Both the position numbers and the translations under genes were made by a program. The notes beneath the pieces were generated by a model. That model saw nothing but the letters and a program-made list of their open reading frames with translations, was not told the origin of the DNA and did no database searches. Positions 1-8,396 of a stretch of 47,500 nt of DNA are shown here, piece by piece (within the stretch, counting starts at the first letter, position 1; every line of letters starts with the position of its first letter). Source of the stretch: an uncultured Acidobacteriota bacterium (lineage in GTDB: Bacteria > Acidobacteriota > Blastocatellia > Pyrinomonadales > Pyrinomonadaceae). The DNA lies in contig CALMAH010000042.1 of the NCBI GenBank assembly GCA_937859595.1, forward strand, positions 1 through 47,500, written 5' to 3'.

Positions 1-129
1 AAGGCAACTGCCGCCGACCAAAAGGCAACCCGCGAAGACCGTCCGCAGGCCCAATTTCAGCGCCAGAAAAGGCCTCTTGACCCGCCAAAAACCTCCCAGA
101 AGCGAGTATTTACGGGCATTTCCCGAAAA
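1..129. other. Left-edge stretch, unresolved
   Basis: No confident gene. One plus-strand frame is open from base 1 to about 285, without a visible start, and would encode a Lys/Arg/Gln-rich tail. It runs antisense over the end of the minus-strand unit, so it could be the 3' end of a gene entering from the left or chance. No repeat or hairpin stands out. Confidence 0.3.
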
Positions 130-255
130 TTAGCCAAGAACTCGCAAGAATCCGATCGTAAGAGCGATGAAGAAGACCATTCCATTAACAGACCTTCGAT
201 CCTCGTGCTGGTCTATACGCCTCGCAACGTCGAATGCATGTTCACTATTCGGCAT
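130..255 (-). CDS. Possible 41-aa single-pass membrane micro-protein
   Basis: This short ORF starts at an ATG two bases after the TAA of the coiled-coil membrane protein gene (taa-a-ATG arrangement). It encodes about 41 residues: a polar, charged N-terminal half (many Asp/Glu/Arg/His) followed by a hydrophobic stretch (VFFIALTIGFLRVLG) that could be one membrane segment at the very C terminus. The tight junction suggests translation coupled to the upstream gene. No family is recognised. It may be a real small partner of the methyltransferase/coiled-coil unit or only a chance ORF; its length alone cannot decide. Confidence 0.4.
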   Translation of the reverse strand: MPNSEHAFDVARRIDQHEDRRSVNGMVFFIALTIGFLRVLG

Positions 256-256
256 T

Positions 257-1528
257 TTATTCTTTTGTTGAGACGAGACGCTTAATCGTCTCACTGACAG
301 ATTGAGAAGGCGAAGAAAACGATTCTGAGGCATCCTCTGCATCACGATTATTAGGAAACCTGCGACCTACGAAGTAATTGGGAACAAGTTGTTTCGTGAT
401 CTCTCGTTGTAGCTCTTCGGGAAGTGTGGCTATAAAGGGAGCAATCGTACTTAACTCGAGTGACAATTCCTCATAACTCCTAGACGCCTCAGAGTGCCGG
501 CGCTCAAGTTTTGCCGACCAGCGCGCAACGCCGACCAGAACAGCGGTAAATAAAGCCTTTGGAAGTATACTTTCGGGCGAGAATGGCTTGTCTACGATAA
601 GACTTTGAACGAGCATTACACCGACGAATACGACCATAATTACAGAGACTCCAATTGTCACACGGGACCAAAAGGTTGCATCGTCCTTTTGTTTCTCGGC
701 GGTTTCTTCGTAGCCTGCTTTTAGTATCGTAGCTGCGATTGTCTGAGCTGTTAGACCCGCTTTTTCAATGTGACCCTCAAGAGTCGCCATAAGCTCTTCA
801 TTTTTGACAGCCCATTGCCTAACTGTATTTTCGGTGCTAGCAACGAGACGATTCACCTCGCTTTTCAGTCCGCTAATTACGTTACTAACTTCCTTGGAAT
901 ATTCTTTTTTGAGTTTTTCCGAAAACTCAGCGTCACGTTGCTTCTGTCCGGCGTTAAAATCGGCCTGAAACTGGTTAATTAGGGAGTCGGCTCGGGCCTT
1001 TTCGGCAGCAATATCAGCTACAAGCCCTTGTAGTTTTTCATCGATGTCTATAAGGGACGTGCGAACCTCCTTTATTTCCTCGTTGACCTCCTTCCTGATT
1101 TTGTTTGTTTGCGCCAGGGCATTTAATCGGATAGATCCCACCTTTTCGATTGCCGAATTCTCAGAGATCGGCGAAGCTACCGCTCGGATTTGACCAGCAT
1201 AGTTCAATATTTGACTAAGATGCGGTTCCATCTGCTCAAAATAGGTGGCAAGCAATTCGGGGTTTGTGGAATGAGTGACTACTTCCCCAAGGCTAGTCGT
1301 TAAACTTGTCAGGTTGGACTCAATAGAGTCTAGCGTTGAGCGAGATTTGAAGTACGGATTGCCGCCTGTCAAGATCTTTAGTGTTCTCTCAAGAATCTCG
1401 CGAACTCTCTTCAAGTTTGCGGCGGATTCTTTATCCTCTAAGGGGTCTAGATCATCTATATCGGAGATAATTGTTTCAATGGCCTTATAAACGCCGTGCT
1501 GTTCAATCTTGTCTTTCCATTGTGGCAT
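257..1528 (-). CDS. Coiled-coil protein with two transmembrane segments, unknown function
   Basis: The 423-residue product has no family I recognise. Residues about 125-280 are rich in Glu, Lys, Ala and Gln with heptad-like spacing, consistent with a long coiled coil. Two hydrophobic segments follow (about 290-312 and 321-338), then a charged helix and a Ser-rich tail. There is no signal peptide, so the coiled coil probably lies in the cytoplasm and is tethered by the C-terminal membrane hairpin. Its ATG shares one base with the TAA of the methyltransferase gene (TAATG), indicating translational coupling and a shared function. The base composition is visibly more A/T-rich than the neighbouring surface-protein genes, which fits an acquired accessory unit. 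A role in phage defence or membrane sensing is only an inference from the R-M-like partner. Confidence 0.8.
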   Translation of the reverse strand: MPQWKDKIEQHGVYKAIETIISDIDDLDPLEDKESAANLKRVREILERTLKILTGGNPYFKSRSTLDSIESNLTSLTTSLGEVVTHSTNPELLATYFEQMEPHLSQILNYAGQIRAVASPISENSAIEKVGSIRLNALAQTNKIRKEVNEEIKEVRTSLIDIDEKLQGLVADIAAEKARADSLINQFQADFNAGQKQRDAEFSEKLKKEYSKEVSNVISGLKSEVNRLVASTENTVRQWAVKNEELMATLEGHIEKAGLTAQTIAATILKAGYEETAEKQKDDATFWSRVTIGVSVIMVVFVGVMLVQSLIVDKPFSPESILPKALFTAVLVGVARWSAKLERRHSEASRSYEELSLELSTIAPFIATLPEELQREITKQLVPNYFVGRRFPNNRDAEDASESFSSPSQSVSETIKRLVSTKE

Positions 1529-3204
1529 TACTCGGATTCCTCCTCTTGAAACGAATCAAAGCTTAGACTCCCTTGCAACCTAGCGTCCTTAACTATTTTC
1601 CCTGCTTTTCTGAACGTGTCGATGTTCATCGGGAGTTCAGGCTGTTTGCCCGCGAGGATGTCTTCGACGGTAATTATCTGGATTCGGGGAAACGGCTTCT
1701 GGTGGGCTGGGGCGTGGTAAAAACCGGCTTCGACGGCCTCCTTTAACATCGGCTTTGTCGGTCGTTCGAGCGTCAGGAAGATACCGATAGCGGCCTTCTC
1801 TCGCTCCACGGTGCCGATCAGGTCACGAACTTGCGAAACATTGACGCCGCCGCCTTTTACCGAGACGATAACTTTCTTTGCCTTGCCCGAGTTGTCGTCG
1901 GTAAAGACGATCAACCCATCGATGCCCCCGTCTGCGCCTTTCTTGCCGACCTTCTTGCCGGTCTCGGAACCAAACGCCTTTGCACCGATGAGAGGCAGAA
2001 CCCACCATTGAAAGCCATAGGGATTTTCTTTTGCCAACTTCCTCGCTCCACCAATGCTTGTTGGCTGTCCAACGACCGTGTAGTCCTTGCCTGCGATCAG
2101 GCCGAACGAATTTCTGAGCCGAAGTTTCTGCAGTCCGACCGATAGATGCGTAATGTCGATGCCTATCCATTGCCGATTCAACTTCTGCGCCGCCGCGATC
2201 GTCGTCCCGCATCCACAAAAAGGATCAAGAACAACATCACCCTCATCAGAAGAAGTCGAAATTATCCGCTCAAGAAGCGCAACAGGCTTTTGTGTTGGAT
2301 AACCGAGCCGTTCCGCAGACTGAGAATGCAGTGCTGGCATATCGTCCCAGAGCGTTTGAACTGCAACGCCCTTTCCTTGATCCAGATACTGCTTTCGCTG
2401 AGGCACATTTCCAGGTTTAGTCTGAACAACCATTCCGTCAGCAATCAATTGATCCATACGCTCTCGCGAATATCTCCAATATCGCGTAACACCTAATACC
2501 TCGTACCGTGGGTTGCCCTTCGCATCATCGCCCGGACCCGTCATGCTGATTAATCTATAGACCCTTCCCGTATCGGGCTCAGTATATTTGTAGAAAGCCT
2601 TAATATATTCTTCGCTGTACGGCTTGAACTGCGTATTAAAAGTTCGTTCCGCGTTTTGCGAATTTCGCGCATACAAGAAAATTGAATCCGTGTTGGTGTC
2701 GTAACGCTTTGTTCCCTGGCCAAAGTTTCCTTTAACGGTATCGGCGCGCTTCCAGACAATTTCGTTCACGAAGTTCTCGGCTCCAAAGATCGTATCAAGC
2801 AGAATCTTCAGATAATGGCTGGCGGTTGGGTCGCAATGGAGATAGAGCGAGCCCGTCGGCTTTAGAACGCGGTGGAGTTCTTTTAATCGGACGGCCATCA
2901 TAACGAGATAGGCCATCATCTGGTTTGTGCCGATGAAGCCGCGAAAGGATTCGATCATTCGGCCAACCTGATCTGGTTCGTTTATTAGTTCGTGATAGAC
3001 ACGTTCGGTCTCAGGTCCCCACCGCCAGGTGTCTTCGAACGCGGTTATCTGCGATTGCGAGTCGGTTCCGCTCTCATCCTTGAACAAAACGTTGTAATTG
3101 CGGTTCGAGTTAAACGGCGGGTCAAGGTAGATCAGGTCAACGGACTCTGGATCTATTTCGTCCCGCAGTATCTTCAGGTTGTCGCCGTAGTAGAGAGTGT
3201 TCAT
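1528..3204 (-). CDS. Beta-class site-specific DNA methyltransferase fused to an Mrr-like nuclease domain
   Basis: Likely an N4-cytosine or N6-adenine DNA methyltransferase using S-adenosylmethionine. The catalytic motif DPPF is at residues 28-31 and precedes the SAM-binding region; YPTQKP (about 302-307) and LDPFCGCGTT (about 326-335) lie C-terminal, the motif order of beta-class enzymes, with a target recognition region of about 200 residues between. Residues 400-500 resemble the Mrr_cat/PD-(D/E)xK fold: GADGGIDG at about 423-430, then IVSVKGG near 446-452, where the usual Glu/Gln of the (E/Q)xK motif is Ser. About 560 residues is much longer than a stand-alone methyltransferase. The ATG at 3204 is preferred to an in-frame TTG six bases upstream. 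It is the first gene of a coupled operon with the coiled-coil membrane protein. It may be a single-chain restriction-modification enzyme; whether the nuclease is active is unclear. Confidence 0.88.
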   Translation of the reverse strand: MNTLYYGDNLKILRDEIDPESVDLIYLDPPFNSNRNYNVLFKDESGTDSQSQITAFEDTWRWGPETERVYHELINEPDQVGRMIESFRGFIGTNQMMAYLVMMAVRLKELHRVLKPTGSLYLHCDPTASHYLKILLDTIFGAENFVNEIVWKRADTVKGNFGQGTKRYDTNTDSIFLYARNSQNAERTFNTQFKPYSEEYIKAFYKYTEPDTGRVYRLISMTGPGDDAKGNPRYEVLGVTRYWRYSRERMDQLIADGMVVQTKPGNVPQRKQYLDQGKGVAVQTLWDDMPALHSQSAERLGYPTQKPVALLERIISTSSDEGDVVLDPFCGCGTTIAAAQKLNRQWIGIDITHLSVGLQKLRLRNSFGLIAGKDYTVVGQPTSIGGARKLAKENPYGFQWWVLPLIGAKAFGSETGKKVGKKGADGGIDGLIVFTDDNSGKAKKVIVSVKGGGVNVSQVRDLIGTVEREKAAIGIFLTLERPTKPMLKEAVEAGFYHAPAHQKPFPRIQIITVEDILAGKQPELPMNIDTFRKAGKIVKDARLQGSLSFDSFQEEESE

Positions 3205-3228
3205 GGGCAAAAGAATGATTTGAGAGGA

Positions 3229-3257
3229 ATGTTACATTAACGGGAACCTGTCGGCAA
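3229..3257 (-). promoter_or_regulatory. Predicted sigma70-type promoter of the methyltransferase operon
   Basis: Read on the minus strand, TTGCCG and TAACAT are separated by 17 bases, placing transcription start roughly 15-20 bases before the ATG. The leader would be short, with no strong Shine-Dalgarno sequence. Prediction from sequence only. Confidence 0.4.
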
Positions 3258-3285
3258 TAGGTTTTTGCCCGGAAAAAGAAAACAC

Positions 3286-3313
3286 TTGCGGAAATTGTGT
3301 GGTTGTTTATACT
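3286..3313 (+). promoter_or_regulatory. Predicted promoter of the secreted protein gene at 3371
   Basis: TTGCGG (3286-3291), 16-base spacer, TATACT (3308-3313). It lies back to back with the minus-strand methyltransferase promoter, so the 3205-3370 gap is a divergent promoter region. Confidence 0.45.
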
Positions 3314-3370
3314 TTATACCATTCGGTAACAACCTAGCTTTCGGCCTTTGTGTCGAACCGGAGTGCTTTT

Positions 3371-4321
3371 ATGAGGATCAGTTTGTTCGTTTTCTACGTC
3401 GTTCTCTTTTGCGGGCTTGTGCAGGGCCAGATCAATATTACCGCCGTCGATGTTCCTTACACGCAGGATTTTGACACTCTCGCAAACAGCGGGACGGGTA
3501 ATGCGTGGACGGACAACGTTACTCTGGTCGGTTGGTATTCCAACAGGACCGCCTACAATGCAGGGACGGGTTCCTCAACTACCGGAGCTATGTATAGCCT
3601 TGGTGCGGCGGCTTCTACCGAAAGGGCTTTAGGCAGCCTGGCTTCGGGAACGACGGGAACGATCTATTACGGCGTCAGGCTTCGCAACGATACGAAAAAC
3701 CCGATAACCTCGCTTGAGGTCACATACACCGGGGAGCAGTGGCGTAATTCCAATGCCAGCCCGCAAACCCTTTCCTTCGAATATCGGCAGGCGGCCTCGA
3801 TCACCGATATCCTCACCGGAGACTATACGGCCTTTACCAGCCTCGACTTCACCACTCCGACCTTTGGCGGCACTGTCGGAGCCATCGACGGCAATGCAAA
3901 AGGGAACCGTATCGAACTTAACGCAGTCCTCTCGGTCAATATCCCCGTCGGCGAAGAGATAATGCTCCGTTGGGCAGACATTGACGATAGCGGAAGCGAC
4001 CACGCCATCAGTATCGACGACTTCTCCGTAATTCCGCTGTCTGCCGGGCCTACCTCGGCAAACCTCAATATCGAAGGGCGGGTGACGACGGCTGACGGAC
4101 GCGGCATCGCCAATACGTCAATACGGATAGAGGGCGGCACGCTTTCTGCCCCGTTGACCGCCATCACAAACGGCTTTGGCTTTTTCCGGATCGAAGGCGT
4201 TCCGGCCGGGCATACCTATTTGATAAGCGTGGCCTCGCGGCGGTTCGTCTTTGCCGAGCCTGTCCGTGTGATTATGCTCGATGACAAGATAGGCGAGATC
4301 GTCTTTACCGCACTGCCCTAG
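3371..4321 (+). CDS. Secreted protein with C-terminal carboxypeptidase-regulatory-like module
   Basis: A 316-residue exported protein. The ATG at 3371 is chosen over an in-frame GTG at 3350 because it begins a compact signal peptide (MRISLFVFYVVLFCGLVQGQ) and has GGAG upstream. The middle (about 25-225) is Gly/Ser/Thr/Asn-rich and beta-like, with a pattern (TGSSTTGAMYSLG) seen in extracellular beta-sandwich proteins of environmental bacteria. The last 85 or so residues form a carboxypeptidase-regulatory-like (Ig-type) module beginning IEGRVTTADGRGIANTSI, with NGFGFFRIEGVPAG in the middle, ending a few residues after its last strand. The same module ends the proteins at 4610 and 26745, suggesting a shared cell-surface sorting or display role (inference). 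No enzymatic motif is visible. Confidence 0.85.
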   Translation: MRISLFVFYVVLFCGLVQGQINITAVDVPYTQDFDTLANSGTGNAWTDNVTLVGWYSNRTAYNAGTGSSTTGAMYSLGAAASTERALGSLASGTTGTIYYGVRLRNDTKNPITSLEVTYTGEQWRNSNASPQTLSFEYRQAASITDILTGDYTAFTSLDFTTPTFGGTVGAIDGNAKGNRIELNAVLSVNIPVGEEIMLRWADIDDSGSDHAISIDDFSVIPLSAGPTSANLNIEGRVTTADGRGIANTSIRIEGGTLSAPLTAITNGFGFFRIEGVPAGHTYLISVASRRFVFAEPVRVIMLDDKIGEIVFTALP

Positions 4322-4350
4322 GCCGGCGGCACCGCCCCGGAACTATTTCC

Positions 4351-4379
4351 TTGACAAAATCGGCGTTCTTGCCGATACT
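4351..4379 (+). promoter_or_regulatory. Predicted strong sigma70-type promoter for the large surface protein
   Basis: TTGACA (4351-4356), a 17-base spacer and GATACT (4374-4379). It implies a 5' leader of about 220 bases before the start at 4610. Confidence 0.6.
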
Positions 4380-4409
4380 CTTTCCACATTCTTATCAGAT
4401 CTCTTTTGC

Positions 4410-4547
4410 GTCCGGCACCCTTGCAGCAACGGCAGATGCCGGACAGGTTCAGGCCGGATGCCGCTCTTTGGGTATCGATACAGCCTAGCTGTATGCGGCC
4501 GGAAACCTCACGCGGGCCTGCCGCCTACGCTTTGGACACCGGGGCCC
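4410..4547 (+). promoter_or_regulatory. Structured 5' leader with three predicted stem-loops
   Basis: Between the promoter and the ribosome binding site, three consecutive foldable elements are visible. The first is an 8-bp stem (GTCCGGCA at 4410-4417 with TGCCGGAC at 4437-4444). The second is nested: GCCGC 4460-4464 with GCGGC 4495-4499, enclosing ATACAG 4478-4483 with CTGTAT 4489-4494 around a 5-base loop. The third is GGGCC 4514-4518 with GGCCC 4543-4547. I could not match it to a riboswitch family that I know. It might be a metabolite sensor, a protein-binding leader or an mRNA stability element. Confidence 0.4.
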
Positions 4548-4609
4548 GGAAAGAGACGAAAGCTGTCAAAATTTCGGATATAGATCCATTCAATTTTTAG
4601 GAGGAAACG

Positions 4610-7600
4610 ATGAAGAAACTTGTGTTGTTGGTGTTGCCGGTGCTGGTGCTGGCGATCTTTGCCTTCCCGGCAATGGCCCAGCGGGCAGAGATGGCCCGTG
4701 CCGAAGCGGAAATGGCCGAGCCTCCAAAAGAGGACGAAACCCTTTTTTACAAAGAAGAAAAAGACCGAGGCCACTTTAACCGGCTGATCACGGCAGCCAC
4801 CTATCCATTTTCGGTGGGCAGCGGCGTTCTGGTGGATATGTCCGAGGGGACCACACAGCTTGTCGGCCCCTCCCTGGACGATACGGCCTCTCCCGTTACG
4901 CCGATCGGCTTTGTCTTTCGCTACGACGGTGTCAACCATACACAGTTTTCCGTAAATGCCAACGGGCTGGCACGGCTCGGGCCGCTGGCCGTTACTACGG
5001 TCTTTAACAACGGTACCGGGTTTGCCACGGCGACGAATGAACCGAAGATCGCGCCATATTTTGACGATCTCTGCACGGGTTCGGACGGCCGTGTCCATTA
5101 CAAGGTGATAGGCGACGCCCCGAACCGCACTCTCGTGGTCGAATGGTTCAATATGAAGATCACACGGGCGGGAACTTGCACAGGTGCGGTTGGCAACGGC
5201 ACTTTCCAGATGTGGCTCCATGAGACCACCGGCGTTATCGAATTCGTTTACGGGGCGATCCCGGCGGCCTCCGCCACCGACGGCGGATATACTATCGGGC
5301 TCCAGGCCGGTGCCGCGAGCAACTTTGCCAGTGTGACCACGGCGGCCGGAACGGTCTCGTATGATGTACACAACTTTTCTCAGCTTGACGCGATCCCGGC
5401 GGGGACAAAATACACGTTTGCGCCAAATATACCGGCCGCACCGACCGGTATGAACTTCACCGATATTTCGGCCACAGGGCTGACGGTGAACTGGACAGAC
5501 AACGCTACGAACGAGACCGGGTATGAGATCGAGCGTTCAATCGACGGGGTCAACTACAGCCTCCGGGCGTCGCTCGCGGCAAATGCCGAATCTTTTGCGG
5601 ACACCGGGCTGTTTGCGTCCTCGACCTACTTTTATCGCGTCAGGGCAATTTCCGAAGGTGCCGGAAGCGGGGCTCTGAGCGGTTCGCAAACGACGAACGC
5701 AGCGGGCTCCATCAATTCTGTTGCATCCGGCGGCCCCTGGTCCGAACCGTCAACATGGGTCGGCGGCGTTGTCCCGACCGCTTCTGACATCGCAACGATC
5801 GTTGATGGGGCTACTGTTACGATCGATGCTAACGGGACCGCTTACAGGATAAATGTCGGTACGCCTCCTCCGGCCGGCCGAAGCGACAGCATTGGAAAAT
5901 TCGGCATTCCGGGGGCACTGCTCCAATTCGAAGCCGACACGGCAAGGACCCTGACGGTTACGGAAAACGTCATCGTCAATCCTTCGGGTACGTTCCGTTC
6001 GGCAAACTCGGGGGCCGTAACCGGCCATGTGCTCTCGGTCGGCAGTTCGGTCGAGAACAACGGCGTCCTGGACTTCAGCACGAACGCCAATACCGCCGGA
6101 GCCGGCATCACCTTTACCGGCGAGTTCGATGCGTCGTTCTTTGGCAGCGGTGCAACGACCGATGTCCGCACGGTGACGCTGAATAAAGCGTCGCGCGACG
6201 TAATGGTAGATCTTTTCCCGGCCAACTTCAGCGTGGCAGGGAGCGAGACCGACACGGCGGCCTCCAATTTCCTTACCCTCACCTCGGGTACGCTGAAGGT
6301 CTCGGGTACGTTCACCGGCTCGCACCGCACGTTTGCCGGCGGAGCGAGCTATTCGGTCGGGGCCAATGGCGGTTTCTGGCTCGATAATCCTAACTATACG
6401 GTGACCGGGCAGGGGGGCACGCCGACATGGGCCGGGGCCTTTCGTATCTCGGACGGTACTTTCAACGTAGGAACCGGATCGGGCAATTCACTACATTTTA
6501 CGACCGGTGCAAACGTCCTGGTCGAGGGAGGGGCGGTGAACTCGACCGGCCGCTTTGGCGTCTCGTCCACCACTCAGGTGATAACCTACAACCAAACTGG
6601 TGGGACGGTAACGGTTCAGACGGTAGGCCACGCTTCGACGACGCAGGCCGGTTTTGACATGGGAACGGCGGCCGGTTCTTTCGTAGCGATCTCGGGCGGA
6701 TCTATCGTGATCCAAAATCCGAGCACTGCTGCGTCGGGCCCACGCGACTATCGAATGCAGTCAGGTTCGGCGGCGACCTCGGGCGGAACCGCTTCGATCA
6801 CGGGCGGAACGCTGCAGATAGGCAACGATCTGACCGCGGCTCCCGGCAATTTCAGCATCCAGGGGGTTGTGCCAAATCTGGTGATCGATAACTCGGTACC
6901 CGGCCATAATGTCACGTTTGGTGCCGCTTCGGTCTGGAACAATATTACACGGGATATCCTTGTAAATTCCGGGGCGACGCTGAATTTCGGTACAGCTGTA
7001 TTCCTCTTCAACGGGCTGCAACTGGTAAACAACGGTACGATCACCCACAATGCGACAGGGTCGCGGTTCATCTTCTTCAGGGCGGATGCCGTGCAGACCT
7101 ACTCAGGCAGCGGGACCGTTACCGCACCGATGACGAGTTTCGAGGCTCAAAATGGTGGGGTGGTCATAGATCCGGGCGTTCAGAATATAGTTGTCCGCCG
7201 GATAATCCTGTTTGTCGGTGGGATCACGAATACGAATAAGCTGACGGTCGGCAACAATGACGCTTCGTTGAACAATATACAGTTCGGCAATACGTCTGCG
7301 GGAGCGCCGACCGATGCCGGAGTGTTTGATACGTCACCGGTGTTCGATCTCGGTACCGGTGGATTGAACATAAGTTATCTCCGCACGGTAAATCAGCGTT
7401 CGACCGGGGCGGAGATACCGGCGAACCGGACGATCACTAACTTGGTGCACGACAATAACGATCCTACCCACGTGCTCACCATTGAGGGCGGCGACCTTAC
7501 AGTCAGCGGAATTCTTGCCCTGACCAACGGGGTGATACGCACCGAGTCGACTGTTTTCGGAGGCGGAGGCAATACGCTGATCCATTCCGGGGCGACCGTT

Positions 7601-8293
7601 ACACGCACGACGGGCTTTGTCGAAGGCCGGCTTGCCCGCCCGTTCTCCGCTCCAGGTACCTATACCTTCCACGTGGGCCGAGGCGTCTATTCACCGACCA
7701 CGGCCACGGTAACTGCTGTCGGCACAAGCCCTTCAACATTGACCGCCGAGGCCTTCAGCACCGTTCCTTCGGGTTTTGACCCGGCGAGGACCGCGGCGAG
7801 GCACTGGTCGTTGACCGAAACCGGCGACCTGACCGCGAACCTGACGTTTACGGTTCCTGCGGCAGATGTGAACGGCGATGCGTCAGATTATCGCGTTTAC
7901 CGGGGCTTCACGAACATGTGTGCAGGTGGCCCCTGCTATAACACAGGCACAAACGTTGCCGGTCCGGTTAACGATGTGACCGAGTTTTCGCTCTGGTCGG
8001 TCGGCGAGCTGCAGGAGCCTTCGCTGCCCGCAAGTGCCACGATCATAGGCCGTGCGCTAAGGGCAAATGGTACGCCGATCCAATATGCGACCATCACCCT
8101 GAGCGGAGGCGGGCTCGGGACGCCGATAGTAGCGAGGACGAACGGATTCGGCTATTACTGGTTCGTTGATCTTCCGACAGGGGTGACCTACACGGTCACT
8201 GCAGAGGCAAGGTCATTTACGTTCACGAATCCGAGCGTTCAGGTCTTCCTGACCAACGACATCGGGAATCTGAACTTCCTGGCTCAACCATAA
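4610..8293 (+). CDS. Large secreted surface protein: FnIII domain, beta-helix-like repeats, C-terminal sorting-like module
   Basis: A 1227-residue exported protein. It has a strong ribosome binding site (aggaggaaacgATG) and a classical signal peptide ending near residue 23 (FAFPAMAQ). Residues about 45-265 form a beta-rich domain, followed by a fibronectin type III domain (about 270-360: PTGMNFTDIS, NWTDNATNETGYEIERS). A long Gly/Thr/Asn-rich region (about 370-1140) has repeated short beta-strand motifs resembling right-handed beta-helix adhesins. The last 90 residues are a carboxypeptidase-regulatory-like module (ATIIGRALRANGTPIQ, NGFGYYWFVDLPTG) like those of the proteins at 3371 and 26745. 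It has no catalytic motif; an adhesin or surface-layer role is inferred. A strong terminator follows directly, so it is monocistronic behind its own promoter and structured leader. Confidence 0.88.
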   Translation: MKKLVLLVLPVLVLAIFAFPAMAQRAEMARAEAEMAEPPKEDETLFYKEEKDRGHFNRLITAATYPFSVGSGVLVDMSEGTTQLVGPSLDDTASPVTPIGFVFRYDGVNHTQFSVNANGLARLGPLAVTTVFNNGTGFATATNEPKIAPYFDDLCTGSDGRVHYKVIGDAPNRTLVVEWFNMKITRAGTCTGAVGNGTFQMWLHETTGVIEFVYGAIPAASATDGGYTIGLQAGAASNFASVTTAAGTVSYDVHNFSQLDAIPAGTKYTFAPNIPAAPTGMNFTDISATGLTVNWTDNATNETGYEIERSIDGVNYSLRASLAANAESFADTGLFASSTYFYRVRAISEGAGSGALSGSQTTNAAGSINSVASGGPWSEPSTWVGGVVPTASDIATIVDGATVTIDANGTAYRINVGTPPPAGRSDSIGKFGIPGALLQFEADTARTLTVTENVIVNPSGTFRSANSGAVTGHVLSVGSSVENNGVLDFSTNANTAGAGITFTGEFDASFFGSGATTDVRTVTLNKASRDVMVDLFPANFSVAGSETDTAASNFLTLTSGTLKVSGTFTGSHRTFAGGASYSVGANGGFWLDNPNYTVTGQGGTPTWAGAFRISDGTFNVGTGSGNSLHFTTGANVLVEGGAVNSTGRFGVSSTTQVITYNQTGGTVTVQTVGHASTTQAGFDMGTAAGSFVAISGGSIVIQNPSTAASGPRDYRMQSGSAATSGGTASITGGTLQIGNDLTAAPGNFSIQGVVPNLVIDNSVPGHNVTFGAASVWNNITRDILVNSGATLNFGTAVFLFNGLQLVNNGTITHNATGSRFIFFRADAVQTYSGSGTVTAPMTSFEAQNGGVVIDPGVQNIVVRRIILFVGGITNTNKLTVGNNDASLNNIQFGNTSAGAPTDAGVFDTSPVFDLGTGGLNISYLRTVNQRSTGAEIPANRTITNLVHDNNDPTHVLTIEGGDLTVSGILALTNGVIRTESTVFGGGGNTLIHSGATVTRTTGFVEGRLARPFSAPGTYTFHVGRGVYSPTTATVTAVGTSPSTLTAEAFSTVPSGFDPARTAARHWSLTETGDLTANLTFTVPAADVNGDASDYRVYRGFTNMCAGGPCYNTGTNVAGPVNDVTEFSLWSVGELQEPSLPASATIIGRALRANGTPIQYATITLSGGGLGTPIVARTNGFGYYWFVDLPTGVTYTVTAEARSFTFTNPSVQVFLTNDIGNLNFLAQP

Positions 8294-8313
8294 CCGCCCG
8301 TAAGGGCACATGC

Positions 8314-8364
8314 CGGACGGGGCCGCCTCTCTAATAAAGAGAGGGGTGGTCCCGTCCGCTTTTT
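8314..8364 (+). terminator. Rho-independent terminator of the surface protein gene
   Basis: Long stem with outer arms CGGACGGG and CCCGTCCG, inner arms CCTCTC and GAGAGG around a TAATAAA loop, followed by CTTTTT. It lies 20 bases after the stop codon of the gene at 4610 and rules out the upstream extension of the next reading frame. Confidence 0.9.
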
Positions 8365-8396
8365 CCGGTCGGGGTTGTTTGCTAATCTTGCAGGAT

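Noticed and set aside
4410..4547. c-di-GMP (GEMM) or other known riboswitch in the surface protein leader
   Set aside because: The stems are clear but I could not find the conserved loop sequences of GEMM, TPP, cobalamin or SAM classes; kept only as an unassigned structured leader.
4508..5371. 287-codon minus-strand ORF over the leader and start of the large surface protein
   Set aside because: Composition is Arg/Gly/His-rich without domain signature, and the plus strand has a clear RBS, signal peptide and domain structure.
8310..8396. Upstream extension of the ChaN-like protein
   Set aside because: The extension reads through a strong rho-independent terminator and precedes a signal peptide; the ATG at 8397 is more plausible.
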